Notes under the pieces: model-generated
What the model saw: only the letters and a program-made list of their open reading frames with translations
Databases searched by the model: none
Told to the model about the DNA's origin: nothing
Made by a program: the position numbers and the translations under genes
In this document: positions 47,815 through 57,605 of the stretch, piece by piece
Layout of the letters: each line of letters begins with the position of its first letter
Position numbering within the stretch: the stretch's first letter is position 1
Assembly (NCBI RefSeq): GCF_023555055.1
Contig: NZ_JAMJPL010000001.1
Coordinates: 124,001-188,000, forward strand
DNA length: 64,000 bases
Direction of reading: 5' to 3'
Source: Marinobacter sp. ATCH36
Lineage (GTDB): Bacteria; Pseudomonadota; Gammaproteobacteria; Pseudomonadales; Oleiphilaceae

Positions 47815-49128
47815 ATGGCATTACAAATACCCCTCACCCAACCCCAGAGTGCGCCCGAAAACAAACGGGCACTATGGTCCTGGGCATTTTATGACTGGGC
47901 CAACAGCGCCTTCTTTACCATCATCCTGACCTTTGTTTTTGCCCAGTACTTCAGCGTGTCGGTGATGCAGAATGAAGTAGCCGGTACCGAGGCCTGGGGT
48001 AATATCGTGGGCATTTCGGGGGTAATTATCGCCATCCTGGCACCCATTCTGGGAGCCATCGCGGACCAGTCGGGCCGTCGAAAGCCCTGGTTTATAACGT
48101 TCACCCTGTTGTGTGTGGCGTCTTGTGCCATGCTCTGGACCATAACGCCGGATCAGGACCAGTTCTGGAAAGCTGCCCTGTGGGTGGGCCTCGGCACGCT
48201 CGGTGCCGAATTCGCGTTCATTTTCTATAACTCCATGTTGCCGGACCTGGCCAGCCAGGAACGCACCGGCCGCTGGTCCGGCTGGGCCTGGGGGCTAGGT
48301 TATGCGGGCGGAGTGCTGAGCCTGGTGGTGGCTCTGTACGGTTTTATCGAAACCGACATCAACCCATTCAATCTGAACCGTGACGAGGCCGAGCATGTGC
48401 GCGCCACCTTCGTTCTGGTTGCCGTCTGGTACCTGGTGTTCGCTCTGCCGGCGTTCTTCTTTATTCCGGACCGGCCCTCAACCGGCCTGGGCATGGCTGC
48501 TGCTACCCGCGCCGGATTCAGACAATTGAAGGAGTCCATTGCCCATGTGCGCCAGTACAAGGACATCGTGCGCTTTCTGATTGCCCGCATGCTCTATACC
48601 GATGGCCTGGCCACTATTTTCACGTTCGGGGGTGTATACGCCGCCGGCACCTTCAATATGAACACCACGGAAGTTCTGCAATTCGCCATCGCACTGAACG
48701 TAACCGCAGGGCTGGGTGCCGTGGGGTTTGCCTGGATTGATGATGCCCTGGGCGGACGCAACACCATTTTGCTGTCACTGGTGGGACTGGGCTGCAGTGC
48801 CCTGGCTATCCTGGTGGTGGACGGTGCCACCGCTTTCTGGGTATGGGGCATGATTCTGGGTATCTTCGTGGGGCCGCTGCAATCCGCCAGTCGCTCCCAC
48901 CTGGCCCGCGTTGCACCGCTACATCTGCAAACGCAGATGTTCGGCCTGTTCGCCTTTTCCGGCAAGGCTACGGCATTTGCGGGCCCATTGCTGGTAGGCT
49001 GGGTTACGGCAATAACAGACAGCCAGCGCTGGGGGATGAGCACCATTCTGGTGTTCCTGGTGGTGGGCTTCCTGCTGATGCTGACGGTGCCCGCCACGGA
49101 AAAAACGGTGTCTGGGGCGGCGAGCTGA
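47815..49128 (+). CDS. MFS transporter, UMF1 (Atg22-like) family
   Basis: A 437-residue carrier with 12 predicted membrane segments. The N-terminal block ALWSWAFYDWANSAFFTIIL is the UMF1/Atg22 family signature, followed by AILAPILGAIADQSGRRKPW, the MFS loop 2-3 motif. Yeast Atg22 exports amino acids from the vacuole; bacterial members have no assigned substrate. AGGAACAGGAG is upstream of the ATG. It is alone on its transcript as far as can be seen, 93 bases before the DUF294 gene, with no terminator in that gap. Confidence 0.9.
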   Translation: MALQIPLTQPQSAPENKRALWSWAFYDWANSAFFTIILTFVFAQYFSVSVMQNEVAGTEAWGNIVGISGVIIAILAPILGAIADQSGRRKPWFITFTLLCVASCAMLWTITPDQDQFWKAALWVGLGTLGAEFAFIFYNSMLPDLASQERTGRWSGWAWGLGYAGGVLSLVVALYGFIETDINPFNLNRDEAEHVRATFVLVAVWYLVFALPAFFFIPDRPSTGLGMAAATRAGFRQLKESIAHVRQYKDIVRFLIARMLYTDGLATIFTFGGVYAAGTFNMNTTEVLQFAIALNVTAGLGAVGFAWIDDALGGRNTILLSLVGLGCSALAILVVDGATAFWVWGMILGIFVGPLQSASRSHLARVAPLHLQTQMFGLFAFSGKATAFAGPLLVGWVTAITDSQRWGMSTILVFLVVGFLLMLTVPATEKTVSGAAS

Positions 49129-49221
49129 TGTTTTACCTCCCATCATGGCTGTAAAACTGCGCCACTGCTATATTACCTACTGAATTCTCCACGCCGAAGC
49201 GGTTCGAAAAGGAAGCGAGTA

Positions 49222-51096
49222 ATGCAGGCAGAGCTGATCGAAATACGCAACCACCTGGCCCAGCACCCTCCGTTCGATGACATGCCGGAAGAAACTCTCG
49301 ACCGAATCGTCTCTGGCATTGAGGTTGCCTATTTCCGCGCAGGCACAGACATCCTCAAACTTGGCGAGCGCAACGCGTACCTGCATTACATTCGCAGTGG
49401 CGCGGTTGAAATGTATCGCCGCACGGGCGAGCTCTACAACCGGCTCGGCGAAGGCGAGATTTTTGGCCAGTATGGCCTGCTGATGAGCAAAACGGTTCGA
49501 TTTCCGGTCAAGGCCATTGAAGATTCACTGGTCTACCTGATCCCCGACGAGATATTCCGGTATCTGTGGGAAAACGACGACAGCTTCACCGATTTCGTGG
49601 AAGTCGAAGACCGCTCCCGCCTTCGCTCAGCACTATCCCGGCGGGAGAAGTCCAACCAGCCCATGACCGCCCGGGTGACACGGCTGATTTCACGTGGGCC
49701 GGTCACGGCCCCGAACACCGTTCGCCTGCAGGAGGCTGCCCGCATCATGACGGAACAGGGCGTCTCAGCCTTGCTTCTCATGGACGAAAGCGGCGACAGT
49801 CCCAAGCTTTCCGGCATTATTACCGACCGTGACCTGCGCACCCGAGCCCTCAGTGAGGCCTTGCCGTCGGAAACACCCATCAGCGACATCATGACGGATG
49901 GTCTGATCACCACCAGCTCCAACTCCTTCATTTTTGAAGCCATGCTGACCATGCTTCACAACAATGTGCACCACTTGCCGGTGATGGACGGCGACAAAAT
50001 CCGCGGCGTTATTGCACTGTCGGATATCGTCAAGCACGAGTCTCAGAGCAGCCTCTACCTGGTCAGCAACATATACCATCAGCAGGACGTAAAAGGCCTG
50101 AAGCGCCTCAGCAAGGAAGTGCCCAACACATTTGTTCGCATGGTCCGGGAAGACGCCAATTCGCATATGATCGGCAGCGCCATGGCCGGTATCGGCCGCA
50201 GCTTCAGCCAGCGGCTGCTGGAACTGGGAGAGGAAAAGCTCGGGCCACCACCGGTACCCTATTGCTTTATGGCGCTCGGCTCCATGGCCCGGGACGAACA
50301 ACTGGTGGTGACCGACCAGGATAACGCCATGGTGCTGGACGACAGCTTTGACCCTGCGAAGCACGACGAGTACTTCCTCGCCCTGGCGAAGTTTGTCAGT
50401 GACGGCCTGGCGGAGTGTGGTTACACCTACTGCACCGGGGATATCATGGCGACAAACCAGAAATGGCGCCAGCCCCTGCGAGTATGGAAGGAGTACTTCG
50501 CGGACTGGATTGAAAACCCCAAGGCAGAAGCCCTGCTGAACAGTAATATTTTCTTCGACCTGGACGGCATTTTTGGCCGTACCGAGTACACCGAAGAGCT
50601 GAAAGGCTTCATTGCCGAGAGAGCGAGCAACAGCCAGCGGTTCCTGGCGATGCTGGCACGCAACGCTCTCAATCGTACACCACCACTTGGGTTTTTCCGC
50701 ACCTTTGTAATGGAGGAAAGTGGCAAGCAGGCCAAAACCTTTAACCTGAAACGTCGCGGTACCGCGCCGGTCTCGGACCTGATCCGTGTGCATTCCCTGG
50801 CCTGTGCCTCAAAGGCGCAGAATACCTTCAACCGCCTCAAAGCAATCGGGGATACCAAACTGATTCCGGAGGACGGAGTGGACAACCTGCGGGATGCTTT
50901 TGAATTCATCGCCATAGTGCGGATTCGCCATCAGGCCCTCGCTATCGAAGCCGGCCGCGAGCCGGACAACAACGTGCGGCCAGAAGACCTGTCACCCTTT
51001 GAACGCAGCCACCTGAAAGACGCCTTCCAGGTGGTCACCCAGGCCCAGAAGTTCCTCAAGTTCCGCTATCACGCGCAGGTGGCACGGAATGTCTGA
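49222..51096 (+). CDS. cNMP-CBS-DUF294 nucleotidyltransferase-like protein
   Basis: A 624-residue cytosolic protein with a cyclic-nucleotide-binding domain (about 5-135), two CBS repeats (about 155-285), a DUF294 nucleotidyltransferase-like domain with MALGSMARDEQLVVTDQDNA near residue 350, and a helical DUF294_C domain to the end. The GS and TDQDN residues match the GlnD-type nucleotidyltransferase fold, so it may modify a partner protein in response to nucleotides. GGAAG precedes the ATG. It overlaps the exonuclease gene by 8 bases; this pair is often found with acetate/sodium symporters (ActP) in gammaproteobacteria, but no symporter is present here. Confidence 0.9.
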   Translation: MQAELIEIRNHLAQHPPFDDMPEETLDRIVSGIEVAYFRAGTDILKLGERNAYLHYIRSGAVEMYRRTGELYNRLGEGEIFGQYGLLMSKTVRFPVKAIEDSLVYLIPDEIFRYLWENDDSFTDFVEVEDRSRLRSALSRREKSNQPMTARVTRLISRGPVTAPNTVRLQEAARIMTEQGVSALLLMDESGDSPKLSGIITDRDLRTRALSEALPSETPISDIMTDGLITTSSNSFIFEAMLTMLHNNVHHLPVMDGDKIRGVIALSDIVKHESQSSLYLVSNIYHQQDVKGLKRLSKEVPNTFVRMVREDANSHMIGSAMAGIGRSFSQRLLELGEEKLGPPPVPYCFMALGSMARDEQLVVTDQDNAMVLDDSFDPAKHDEYFLALAKFVSDGLAECGYTYCTGDIMATNQKWRQPLRVWKEYFADWIENPKAEALLNSNIFFDLDGIFGRTEYTEELKGFIAERASNSQRFLAMLARNALNRTPPLGFFRTFVMEESGKQAKTFNLKRRGTAPVSDLIRVHSLACASKAQNTFNRLKAIGDTKLIPEDGVDNLRDAFEFIAIVRIRHQALAIEAGREPDNNVRPEDLSPFERSHLKDAFQVVTQAQKFLKFRYHAQVARNV

Positions 51097-51826
51097 TGAT
51101 CACGAATCCATGACCACCGACACTCCTGTCGCAAACCTGCCGTGGCCAGAACGGTTCCGGGAGCTTGCAAAGCAGGCTGAGGATGAACAGCTGAAGGCGT
51201 TCTATGAAGCCGGCTGCGTCGCCCCCGAAACGCCGTTGAAAGACGTCCCATTTGTGGGCGTGGATTTCGAAACCACCGGGCTGGACGCCAACAAGCACTC
51301 CATTGTCAGTATCGGCGTGGTGCCCTTCACCATAGACCGGGTGCAATTGGGAGGTTCCCGGCACTGGCTGGTCAAGCCGCAGCTGCCGTTGCATCAGACA
51401 TCCATTACGATTCACGGCATAACCCACACGGATATCGACAAGGCTCCGGATCTGGACGATATCCTTGGTGAGTTTCTCGGATGCCTCGCCGGTCGCATTC
51501 CGGTCGTTCACTACCGGAATATCGAGCGCCCCTTCCTGAATGTCGCCCTGAAGTGGCGCATCGGCCAGGAAATACGCTTTCCGGTCATCGACACCATGGC
51601 CATTGAGTCTCACCTGCATCCTCGCAGGCAACCCAACTGGTGGCAGAGGTTCAGAGGCCAGCAGGCCATTTCGATACGCCTGGCAGACAGCCGGCTTAGA
51701 TATGGCCTGCCGCATTATCCGCCTCACAATGCTCTCGTAGACGCGTTGGCCAGTGCGGAATTGCTGATGGCGCAGGTTCAGCACCACTTTTCACCAGAGA
51801 CCCCGATCGGGGATCTCTGGCTATGA
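51089..51826 (+). CDS. DnaQ-type 3'-5' exonuclease
   Basis: A 245-residue DEDD-family exonuclease. ExoI motif VGVDFETTGLDANKHSIVSI gives the first Asp/Glu pair, HGITHTDIDKAPD follows, ExoII VVHYRNIERPFL has His-Tyr-Arg-Asn in place of the usual His-Asn-Asp, and ExoIII is HNALVDALASAELL. The ExoII change removes the usual Asp, so full activity is uncertain. The N-terminal about 50 residues form an extra acidic helix region. The start overlaps the DUF294 gene by 8 bases, so the two are translated together. It is distinct from the PolIII epsilon subunit. Confidence 0.88.
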   Translation: MSDDHESMTTDTPVANLPWPERFRELAKQAEDEQLKAFYEAGCVAPETPLKDVPFVGVDFETTGLDANKHSIVSIGVVPFTIDRVQLGGSRHWLVKPQLPLHQTSITIHGITHTDIDKAPDLDDILGEFLGCLAGRIPVVHYRNIERPFLNVALKWRIGQEIRFPVIDTMAIESHLHPRRQPNWWQRFRGQQAISIRLADSRLRYGLPHYPPHNALVDALASAELLMAQVQHHFSPETPIGDLWL

Positions 51827-51842
51827 CCGGCGAACAGCCTGT

Positions 51843-53060
51843 CTAATTGGAAGCGGTTCGGCCAGTTTCTTCCACTTCGCTGATCAGGGCGCCATATCCC
51901 TGTGCTTCCATGTCCTCCAGCGGGATGAACTTCATAGCCGCGGAATTCATGCAGTAGCGCAGGCCGGTCGGGGCCGGACCGTCGTTAAAAACGTGTCCGA
52001 GGTGGGAGTCTGCATACCGGCTACGGATCTCGATTCGCTTCATGAAGAAGGAGTTGTCTTCTTTCTCCACCACCATGTCCGAACTGATTGGCTTGGTAAA
52101 GCTTGGCCAACCGGTGTTGGATTTGTACTTGTCCCTGGATGAAAACAGCGGCTCACCGGACACGATATCCACGTAGATGCCCGGCCGTTTTTCATCGAAA
52201 TACTCGTTCTTGTAGGCGGGCTCGGTGCCGTCCTCCTGGGTAACGTAATACTGCTCTTTGGTCAGCCGCGCCTTCAGCGTTTCGTCATCCGGCTTTTCAA
52301 AGGTCTTTGGGTTGAATGCCTCAACCTGACCGAGATTCATGCCGGCCTCACTACCGGAATGCACAGAAGCGCTGCCGCTTTCGCTATCATTTTTTTCCGG
52401 ACGGTACTGGGCATAATCCACTTCCTGGTCGTCGCCCCAGACCTTCTCGATAAACTGGTAACGGCCGGAGTTGAAGGTGTAGATCTTGTATCGCACCGGA
52501 TTCTTACTGTAGTAATCCTGATGGTATTCCTCGGCGTCGTAGAAAGCCTCAAAGGGCACGATCTCAATCTTCACCGGGTTGTCATAGCGGCCTGACTCCT
52601 CCAGCGCTTTCACTGAAGCTTCAGCGGCGCGTTTCTGTTCTTCGTTATGATAGAAAATGGCCGGGCGGTACTGTTTGCCCCGGTCCACGTACTGTCCATT
52701 CACATCGGTCGGATTGGCAGTGCGCCACAGTGCCTGCAGCAGGCCCTCATAGGTGATTTCATCCGGATCGTAATAGACCTGAACAGCCTCCGTGTGGCCA
52801 GTGCGCCCGCCGGCTACCTGTTGATAGGTCGGGTCTGTCTCATCACCACCGCTGTATCCGGACACTGCCTCGACAACACCCGGAACTTTTTCCTCGTAAG
52901 CCTCTTCAACACACCAGAAACAACCACCGGCGAAGGTAGCCACCGCCAGATCAGGGTCGTCCGGCGCATATTTCGAATCCTTTCCATCGGAGGCACCAAC
53001 CTGAACGCCGGTCAATGCAATGGCTGCCGCCAAGGACATCAGTAACAGATACCGTTTCAT
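51843..53060 (-). CDS. msrAB: Bifunctional peptide methionine sulfoxide reductase MsrA/MsrB, secreted
   Basis: A 405-residue exported fusion. The signal peptide [20 protein letters not shown] is followed by MsrA (active site [11 protein letters not shown], Cys near 47) and MsrB ([27 protein letters not shown], catalytic Cys in [10 protein letters not shown] near 368). It reduces both epimers of methionine sulfoxide in periplasmic proteins; electrons would come from a DsbD/thioredoxin-like donor not seen here. The MsrB zinc CxxC pairs are absent, as in the zinc-free class. AAGG is upstream of the ATG. A two-component system lies next on the same strand. Confidence 0.94.
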   Translation of the reverse strand: MKRYLLLMSLAAAIALTGVQVGASDGKDSKYAPDDPDLAVATFAGGCFWCVEEAYEEKVPGVVEAVSGYSGGDETDPTYQQVAGGRTGHTEAVQVYYDPDEITYEGLLQALWRTANPTDVNGQYVDRGKQYRPAIFYHNEEQKRAAEASVKALEESGRYDNPVKIEIVPFEAFYDAEEYHQDYYSKNPVRYKIYTFNSGRYQFIEKVWGDDQEVDYAQYRPEKNDSESGSASVHSGSEAGMNLGQVEAFNPKTFEKPDDETLKARLTKEQYYVTQEDGTEPAYKNEYFDEKRPGIYVDIVSGEPLFSSRDKYKSNTGWPSFTKPISSDMVVEKEDNSFFMKRIEIRSRYADSHLGHVFNDGPAPTGLRYCMNSAAMKFIPLEDMEAQGYGALISEVEETGRTASN

Positions 53061-53086
53061 AACCTTAACCTCTTGCCTTTTGAATA

Positions 53087-53117
53087 CTGTGACCAGTTTG
53101 CAGTGGATTCGTCACAG
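53087..53117. promoter_or_regulatory. Inverted repeat before msrAB
   Basis: CTGTGAC and GTCACAG form perfect 7-base arms 17 bases apart, starting 27 bases before the msrAB start. Without a T-run it is not a terminator for the upstream kinase gene. It may be an operator for a dimeric regulator such as the adjacent OmpR-type protein, which is only an inference. Confidence 0.45.
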
Positions 53118-53187
53118 CATCTTCTCCTGTTTATTACGTTTGTATAACGCCGGTGAGATCATTGTGGATGCAGAAAGCTCCGGATGA

Positions 53188-54660
53188 TTATCTGACCGGA
53201 AGCCGGATGCAGAAGCACGCGCCCCCGGAAGCCGGGTTCTCAACACGGATATCGCCGCCCTGAAGCGTCATGATCCGGCGGGCAATCGCCAACCCGAGAC
53301 CGGCGTGGCCGCCAGACCCACCGGAAGACTCCCCGCGATAAAATGGATCAAAGATGTGGGGCAGGTCCTGCTCCGGAATGCCCGGGCCACTGTCCCGAAC
53401 GCACACTTCCGGCAGACCGTCGGCTTGTCTGGTCGCTACTTCGATACGCCCCCCGGCGGGACTATAGGCAATGGCATTGCCGATCAGGTTATCCAGAACC
53501 CGCTCGGTCATGGCCAGGTCCGCGTAGGCCAGGGGTTGGTCCGGGTCGCCATTGACCTTCAGCTCAAGCTGCTTGTTGCCGGCCTCTTGCCCGTGTTTCT
53601 GGACCACATCGTGCACCAGTTCCGCCAGTGGGAAGGGCTCCGGCACTGGCTGCTTTTCCCGGGCCTCCAGCGCCGCCAGCTCGAAAAGCTCGTCCACCAG
53701 GCGGTTCAGGCGTCGCCCTTCCTTCAGTGCAATGTCGAGAAAGCGGTCCTGCTCTTCCGGACTGAGTCGGTCGCGCCGCAATTTCAGGCTTTCAATGTAT
53801 CCCTGCATGGAGGCCAGCGGCGTACGCAGGTCGTGGGATACCTGGGCCACCAATTGGCGACGCTGCGCATCTTTTTCCGTCAGTTGCTCAATCTGGGAGG
53901 CAATCCGGCTGGCCATGTCATCAAAGGTAGCGCCCAGGTAATCGATTTCATCGCGCCCCACCGGTCGTCTGTCCCGCCAGGTGCTCTCGGGCTGGCGGCT
54001 CATGTCGCTGTGCTCGAAGTCCTCCACCAGCCGGGTCAGCAAGGTCAGCCGGCGGGTCAGCAGCCGGAATATCGCCAGCCCCGCAATCATGACCACCGCC
54101 AGACTGACCAGCAGCGCCCAGGCACTCAGTTCCAGCAACTGGCCGCCCCGCGCCATGGTTTCCGCGGCGTCGTATTCTTCACCTCGCAGCACCACGTAAA
54201 GATAGCCCTCGGGATTATCCGCTGATGGCACGGGAGTTACTGAGAACACTTTCTGCCGGTCATGACTGCGCGGGTCATCGCCCAGCACCGGATAGCGGCT
54301 CATGTCGTCCATCAGCCGCTGTATGGGCTCAAGGGAGACCTGCTTGCGCTTGATCTTCGCCGGATCGGCCGAATAGGAAAGGATGGTGCCGTCCAGGTCC
54401 AGCAGATAGATTTCGATGCTGGGGTTGATGGTCATATAAAGCGCAAAGAGCTCTTTCAGGGCGCTGCGGTCAAGCTGGCCCTCGCTGACCAGGTTCCGGT
54501 CTGCCACCAGGTTTTTCGCCAGATCCCGGTGCAGCTCCTGATTGACCGAGGCGTTGTACTCCCGCAGCGAGTAGAGGCTGATAAAGGTATACAGCAGGCC
54601 CACGGCCAGTAGCAGCAGGAACAGGCCAACCGCCAGCCGGGTGTAGAGTGTTTTCACCAT
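53188..54660 (-). CDS. HAMP-domain sensor histidine kinase
   Basis: A 490-residue membrane kinase: first segment LAVGLFLLLLAVGLLYTFIS, a periplasmic sensor (about 35-180), second segment ALLVSLAVVMIAGLAIFRLL, HAMP (about 205-255), HisKA with phospho-His near 275 (VSHDLRTPLASMQGY) and HATPase (NLIGNAIAYSPAGG, DSGPGIPEQDLPHIFDPFYR). It pairs with the response regulator 3 bases upstream. The sensor resembles no family I can name. The signal could relate to envelope oxidation given the msrAB neighbour, but that is inference. Confidence 0.93.
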   Translation of the reverse strand: MVKTLYTRLAVGLFLLLLAVGLLYTFISLYSLREYNASVNQELHRDLAKNLVADRNLVSEGQLDRSALKELFALYMTINPSIEIYLLDLDGTILSYSADPAKIKRKQVSLEPIQRLMDDMSRYPVLGDDPRSHDRQKVFSVTPVPSADNPEGYLYVVLRGEEYDAAETMARGGQLLELSAWALLVSLAVVMIAGLAIFRLLTRRLTLLTRLVEDFEHSDMSRQPESTWRDRRPVGRDEIDYLGATFDDMASRIASQIEQLTEKDAQRRQLVAQVSHDLRTPLASMQGYIESLKLRRDRLSPEEQDRFLDIALKEGRRLNRLVDELFELAALEAREKQPVPEPFPLAELVHDVVQKHGQEAGNKQLELKVNGDPDQPLAYADLAMTERVLDNLIGNAIAYSPAGGRIEVATRQADGLPEVCVRDSGPGIPEQDLPHIFDPFYRGESSGGSGGHAGLGLAIARRIMTLQGGDIRVENPASGGACFCIRLPVR

Positions 54661-54663
54661 GGC

Positions 54664-55365
54664 TCATTCCCGGAAACGATAGCCTACCCCCCAGACAGTC
54701 TCGATGAACTCCGGCCGGGCCGGGTCAGTTTCGATCTTGCCGCGCAGGCGATTGATGTGAGTATTGACGGTGTGCTCATAGCCCTCGTGGTTGTACCCCC
54801 AGACTTTATCCAACAGCTGAACGCGGCTGAACACCCGGCCGGGATGGCTGGCAAAGTGCCAGAGCAGCTCGAACTCCCGGGCGGTCAGTTCCACTTCCTG
54901 CTCCCGCACAAAGACCCGACGGCGATCCGGGTCGATTCTCAAGCCGTCGGTTCGCAGCTCTGCGCTATCAGCAGCGCCGGCTGGCGCCGCGGCCATGGCA
55001 TCCACACGACGAAACAGCGCTTTCACCCTTGCCGCCAGTTCCGCCACGCTGAAGGGTTTGGTGAGGTAATCGTCCGCGCCCATTTCCAGCCCCAGCACCC
55101 GGTCCAGCTCGGTGCTTTTTGCCGTCAGCATCAGCACCGGCACATACCCCGGGCCGGAGCGAATCTCACGACATACCGCGAGGCCATCCATTCCGGGTAA
55201 CATCAGGTCCAGCACCACCAGGTCGATATCCCCTTCACGAAAACGCTCAAGCCCGGTATCACCCCGGTCACACAGTATCGGGTTCATTCCCAGGTCGGCC
55301 ACGTGCATACGCACCAGCTCGCCAATGCCCGGATTGTCCTCAACAATCAATACGTTTCTTGTCAT
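54664..55365 (-). CDS. OmpR/PhoB-type response regulator
   Basis: A 233-residue winged-helix response regulator: receiver with phospho-Asp53 (LVVLDLMLPGMDG), switch Thr in VLMLTAKSTE and Lys in DDYLTKPFS, then the DNA-binding domain ending VNTHINRLRGKIETDPARPE with the wing VWGVGYRF. It is the first gene of a two-gene minus-strand operon with the kinase. Target genes are unknown; msrAB downstream and the inverted repeat at 53087-53117 are candidates. Divergent from the QsdR-like gene with 90 bases between starts. Confidence 0.95.
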   Translation of the reverse strand: MTRNVLIVEDNPGIGELVRMHVADLGMNPILCDRGDTGLERFREGDIDLVVLDLMLPGMDGLAVCREIRSGPGYVPVLMLTAKSTELDRVLGLEMGADDYLTKPFSVAELAARVKALFRRVDAMAAAPAGAADSAELRTDGLRIDPDRRRVFVREQEVELTAREFELLWHFASHPGRVFSRVQLLDKVWGYNHEGYEHTVNTHINRLRGKIETDPARPEFIETVWGVGYRFRE

Positions 55366-55455
55366 GGGTTACTGGCTCTTGGCAATTCGCAAAATCACAG
55401 TGTATTGATACCAGTGTATAGTGGATAGTTCACAAATCTGTCACGGATGGGTTAA

Positions 55456-56040
55456 ATGACAACAGACGTAGTAACAACCAGAGCGACACCAGCAGACGTT
55501 ATCCAGCGTACCCGCCAGCTCTGGCTGAACGGTGAGCGCATTCACCTGGCCTCGTTGTCTGAAGAACTCAACATCGGCCGTGCCACCCTGTTCCGTTGGG
55601 TTGGCAGCAAAGACCTGCTTATGGGTGAGGCCTTGTGGTCGCTCTACGATTCCCTGCGCCAGGACGCGATCAACCAGACTCCTGGCCAGGGCGTGGATTA
55701 TGTTGTGGGTGTGTTTCGCTATATCAATTCGGTGTTGTTGCATTCAGAACCCCTTCGTCGTTTTATCCACGACGATCCGGAATATGCCCTGAAGATATTG
55801 ATGTCCTCGCAGTCCACCCTGCACAGTCGCACCGTAAAGGCTAATACCAGAGTACTGGAGGAACAGGTGGCTGCAGGCTTCATCCACCCGCCTATGAATC
55901 TGGAAAGCCTTTCGTATTTTATGGTGCGCCTCGCAGAGTCCTGCCTTTATGCCGATATTATTGGTGGGAGAGAGCCCCGGGATGAGGAGCTGGAGGATGC
56001 CTGTACGGCAGTGCGGATTCTGCTTGGCGGGAAAGCCTAG
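55456..56040 (+). CDS. QsdR-like TetR family regulator
   Basis: A 194-residue TetR-family protein with the helix-turn-helix LASLSEELNIGRATLFRWVG at about residues 32-51 and a ligand domain of the QsdR type (IHDDPEYALKILMSSQSTLH). QsdR regulates a lactonase pathway in Rhodococcus; here the adjacent convergent and minus-strand genes code for alcohol, aldehyde and acyl-CoA dehydrogenases, so an acyl or gamma-lactone/fatty intermediate is a plausible ligand. Its stop lies 11 bases before a long palindromic repeat that also follows the aldehyde dehydrogenase stop. Confidence 0.85.
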   Translation: MTTDVVTTRATPADVIQRTRQLWLNGERIHLASLSEELNIGRATLFRWVGSKDLLMGEALWSLYDSLRQDAINQTPGQGVDYVVGVFRYINSVLLHSEPLRRFIHDDPEYALKILMSSQSTLHSRTVKANTRVLEEQVAAGFIHPPMNLESLSYFMVRLAESCLYADIIGGREPRDEELEDACTAVRILLGGKA

Positions 56041-56051
56041 ACTCTGGGGCT

Positions 56052-56147
56052 GGTCCCGCGGCGGGGGTACCTTTTCTTCTGGGAAAAATAACTCGCTGCG
56101 CTCAGACATCTTTTTCCCGGCAGAAAAGGTACCCCCACCCCGTGACC
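56052..56147. repeat. Long palindromic intergenic repeat, copy 1
   Basis: Arms GGTCCCGCGGCGGGGGTACC and GGTACCCCCACCCCGTGACC pair with few mismatches, and inner CTTTTCTTCTGGGAAAA/TTTTTCCCGGCAGAAAAG extends the stem. The centre contains AACTCGCTGCGCTCAGACA. It sits 11 bases after the QsdR stop and 28 bases after the aldehyde dehydrogenase stop, so it can serve as a two-way 3' end for both. Matching copies are at 60601-60699 and, inverted, at 62050-62141. Confidence 0.85.
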
Positions 56148-56175
56148 GATCGGACTTCAGAGTGTTGCTCTCGGA

Positions 56176-57591
56176 TTACAGCTGCAGAGAACGTACCTCC
56201 AAAAACTCCTTCAGCCCCCACTTGCCGAACTCGCGACCGATACCGGAATGCCCGAATCCGCCGAATGGTGCCAACGGGTTGAAATCCCCACCATTGACGA
56301 ACACCTGCCCGGTGCGCAGCTTGCTAGCCACTTTCTTCGCATGGGCATCATCGCCGGACCAAACGGCGCCAGACAGGCCATAGGCCGTGCCGTTGGCAAT
56401 CTCGATCGCCTCGGTTTCGTCTTCATAGGGAATCACACACAGAACCGGGCCGAAGATTTCTTCCTGGGCGATACGGCTGTCGGGTTTCACGTTGCCGAAT
56501 ACGGTGGCTTTGACGAAGTAGCCATGGGCGCAGCCTTCCGGTGACTCCGGACCGCCGGCCACCAGGGTGGCGCCTTCTTCGATGCCGAGTTTGATGTAAT
56601 CAATGACCTTGTCCCGCTGCTGAGCCGAAGCCAGTGGGCCAAGCCGGGTGGTTTCTTCCAGCGGGTTGCCCGGGGTCATTTTTGCCACTGCTGCAGCCGC
56701 CAGTTCACAAGCCTCGTCGTGTTTTTCTGCGGGGACCAGCATGCGGGTGAGCGCGGTGCAGGTCTGGCCTGAGTTCAGCAGGCAGTTGTTGACGGTGCCC
56801 TTCACCGCTTTTGCCAAGTCCGCATCCGCGAGGATGACTGAGGCGGACTTACCCCCCATTTCCAGGGCAAAGCGCTTGAAGTCGTCGGCTGCTGCGTGGG
56901 CTATGAGACTGCCGGTGCGGGTGGAGCCGGTAAAAGACACCATGTTAACGCCCGGGTGTTTGATCAGCGTGTCGCCCACGGTCTGACCTTCACCGCAAAC
57001 CAGGTTGAAAACACCTTTGGGTAGGTCGGTCTTGTCCAGTATATCCGCCAGGATATACGCACTCTGGGGCGCGATTTCAGACGGCTTGAGCACCACGGTA
57101 CAGCCAGCAGCAAGGGCGGGAACCACTTTCAGAATCACCTGGTGTAGCGGGTAATTCCAGGGGGTTATGCAGCCCACCACACCGACCGGCGTGTATTGCA
57201 CCTCGGAGTTGCCCACCTGTTCGCTGAACGGGAATTCCGGCAGCAGTTTCAGGTAGCTCTTGGTAATGGTGGCAGGCAGCCCGGCCTGGATGCCGGTCGC
57301 CAGCTTGATGGGCATGCCCACTTCCCGGCATACGGTTTCCGCAATTTCAGGCGCTCGCTCCTTCAAGCCCGCATGGAGCTGTTCCAGCACGTGGAGACGT
57401 TTCTCCAGGGTGCTTTCCGACCAGCTTTCAAAGGCAGCACTCGCAGCGGCGATGGCCTGTTCCATTTCTCCACGACCGGAAGCGGGAACCCGGGCAATGA
57501 CGTCGCCAGTGGCGGCCTCATGAACGTCGATGGTCTCTCCGGCCCAGTCCTGCCACTGGCCGTTGATGTAATTCTTGCTGAGATCTTTCAT
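56176..57591 (-). CDS. NAD(P)-dependent aldehyde dehydrogenase
   Basis: A 471-residue ALDH. The catalytic Cys is in NSGQTCTALTR, the Glu in LEMGGKSASVIL, the cofactor site in FTGSTRTGSLIA with the oxyanion Asn in ITPWNYPLHQ. It oxidises aldehydes to acids; the upstream alcohol dehydrogenase (14-base gap) would supply the aldehyde. It is the last gene of the acyl-CoA/alcohol minus-strand operon and its 3' end meets the palindromic repeat. Substrate chain length is not determined. Confidence 0.94.
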   Translation of the reverse strand: MKDLSKNYINGQWQDWAGETIDVHEAATGDVIARVPASGRGEMEQAIAAASAAFESWSESTLEKRLHVLEQLHAGLKERAPEIAETVCREVGMPIKLATGIQAGLPATITKSYLKLLPEFPFSEQVGNSEVQYTPVGVVGCITPWNYPLHQVILKVVPALAAGCTVVLKPSEIAPQSAYILADILDKTDLPKGVFNLVCGEGQTVGDTLIKHPGVNMVSFTGSTRTGSLIAHAAADDFKRFALEMGGKSASVILADADLAKAVKGTVNNCLLNSGQTCTALTRMLVPAEKHDEACELAAAAVAKMTPGNPLEETTRLGPLASAQQRDKVIDYIKLGIEEGATLVAGGPESPEGCAHGYFVKATVFGNVKPDSRIAQEEIFGPVLCVIPYEDETEAIEIANGTAYGLSGAVWSGDDAHAKKVASKLRTGQVFVNGGDFNPLAPFGGFGHSGIGREFGKWGLKEFLEVRSLQL

Positions 57592-57605
57592 GGTTCTCTC
57601 CTGGA

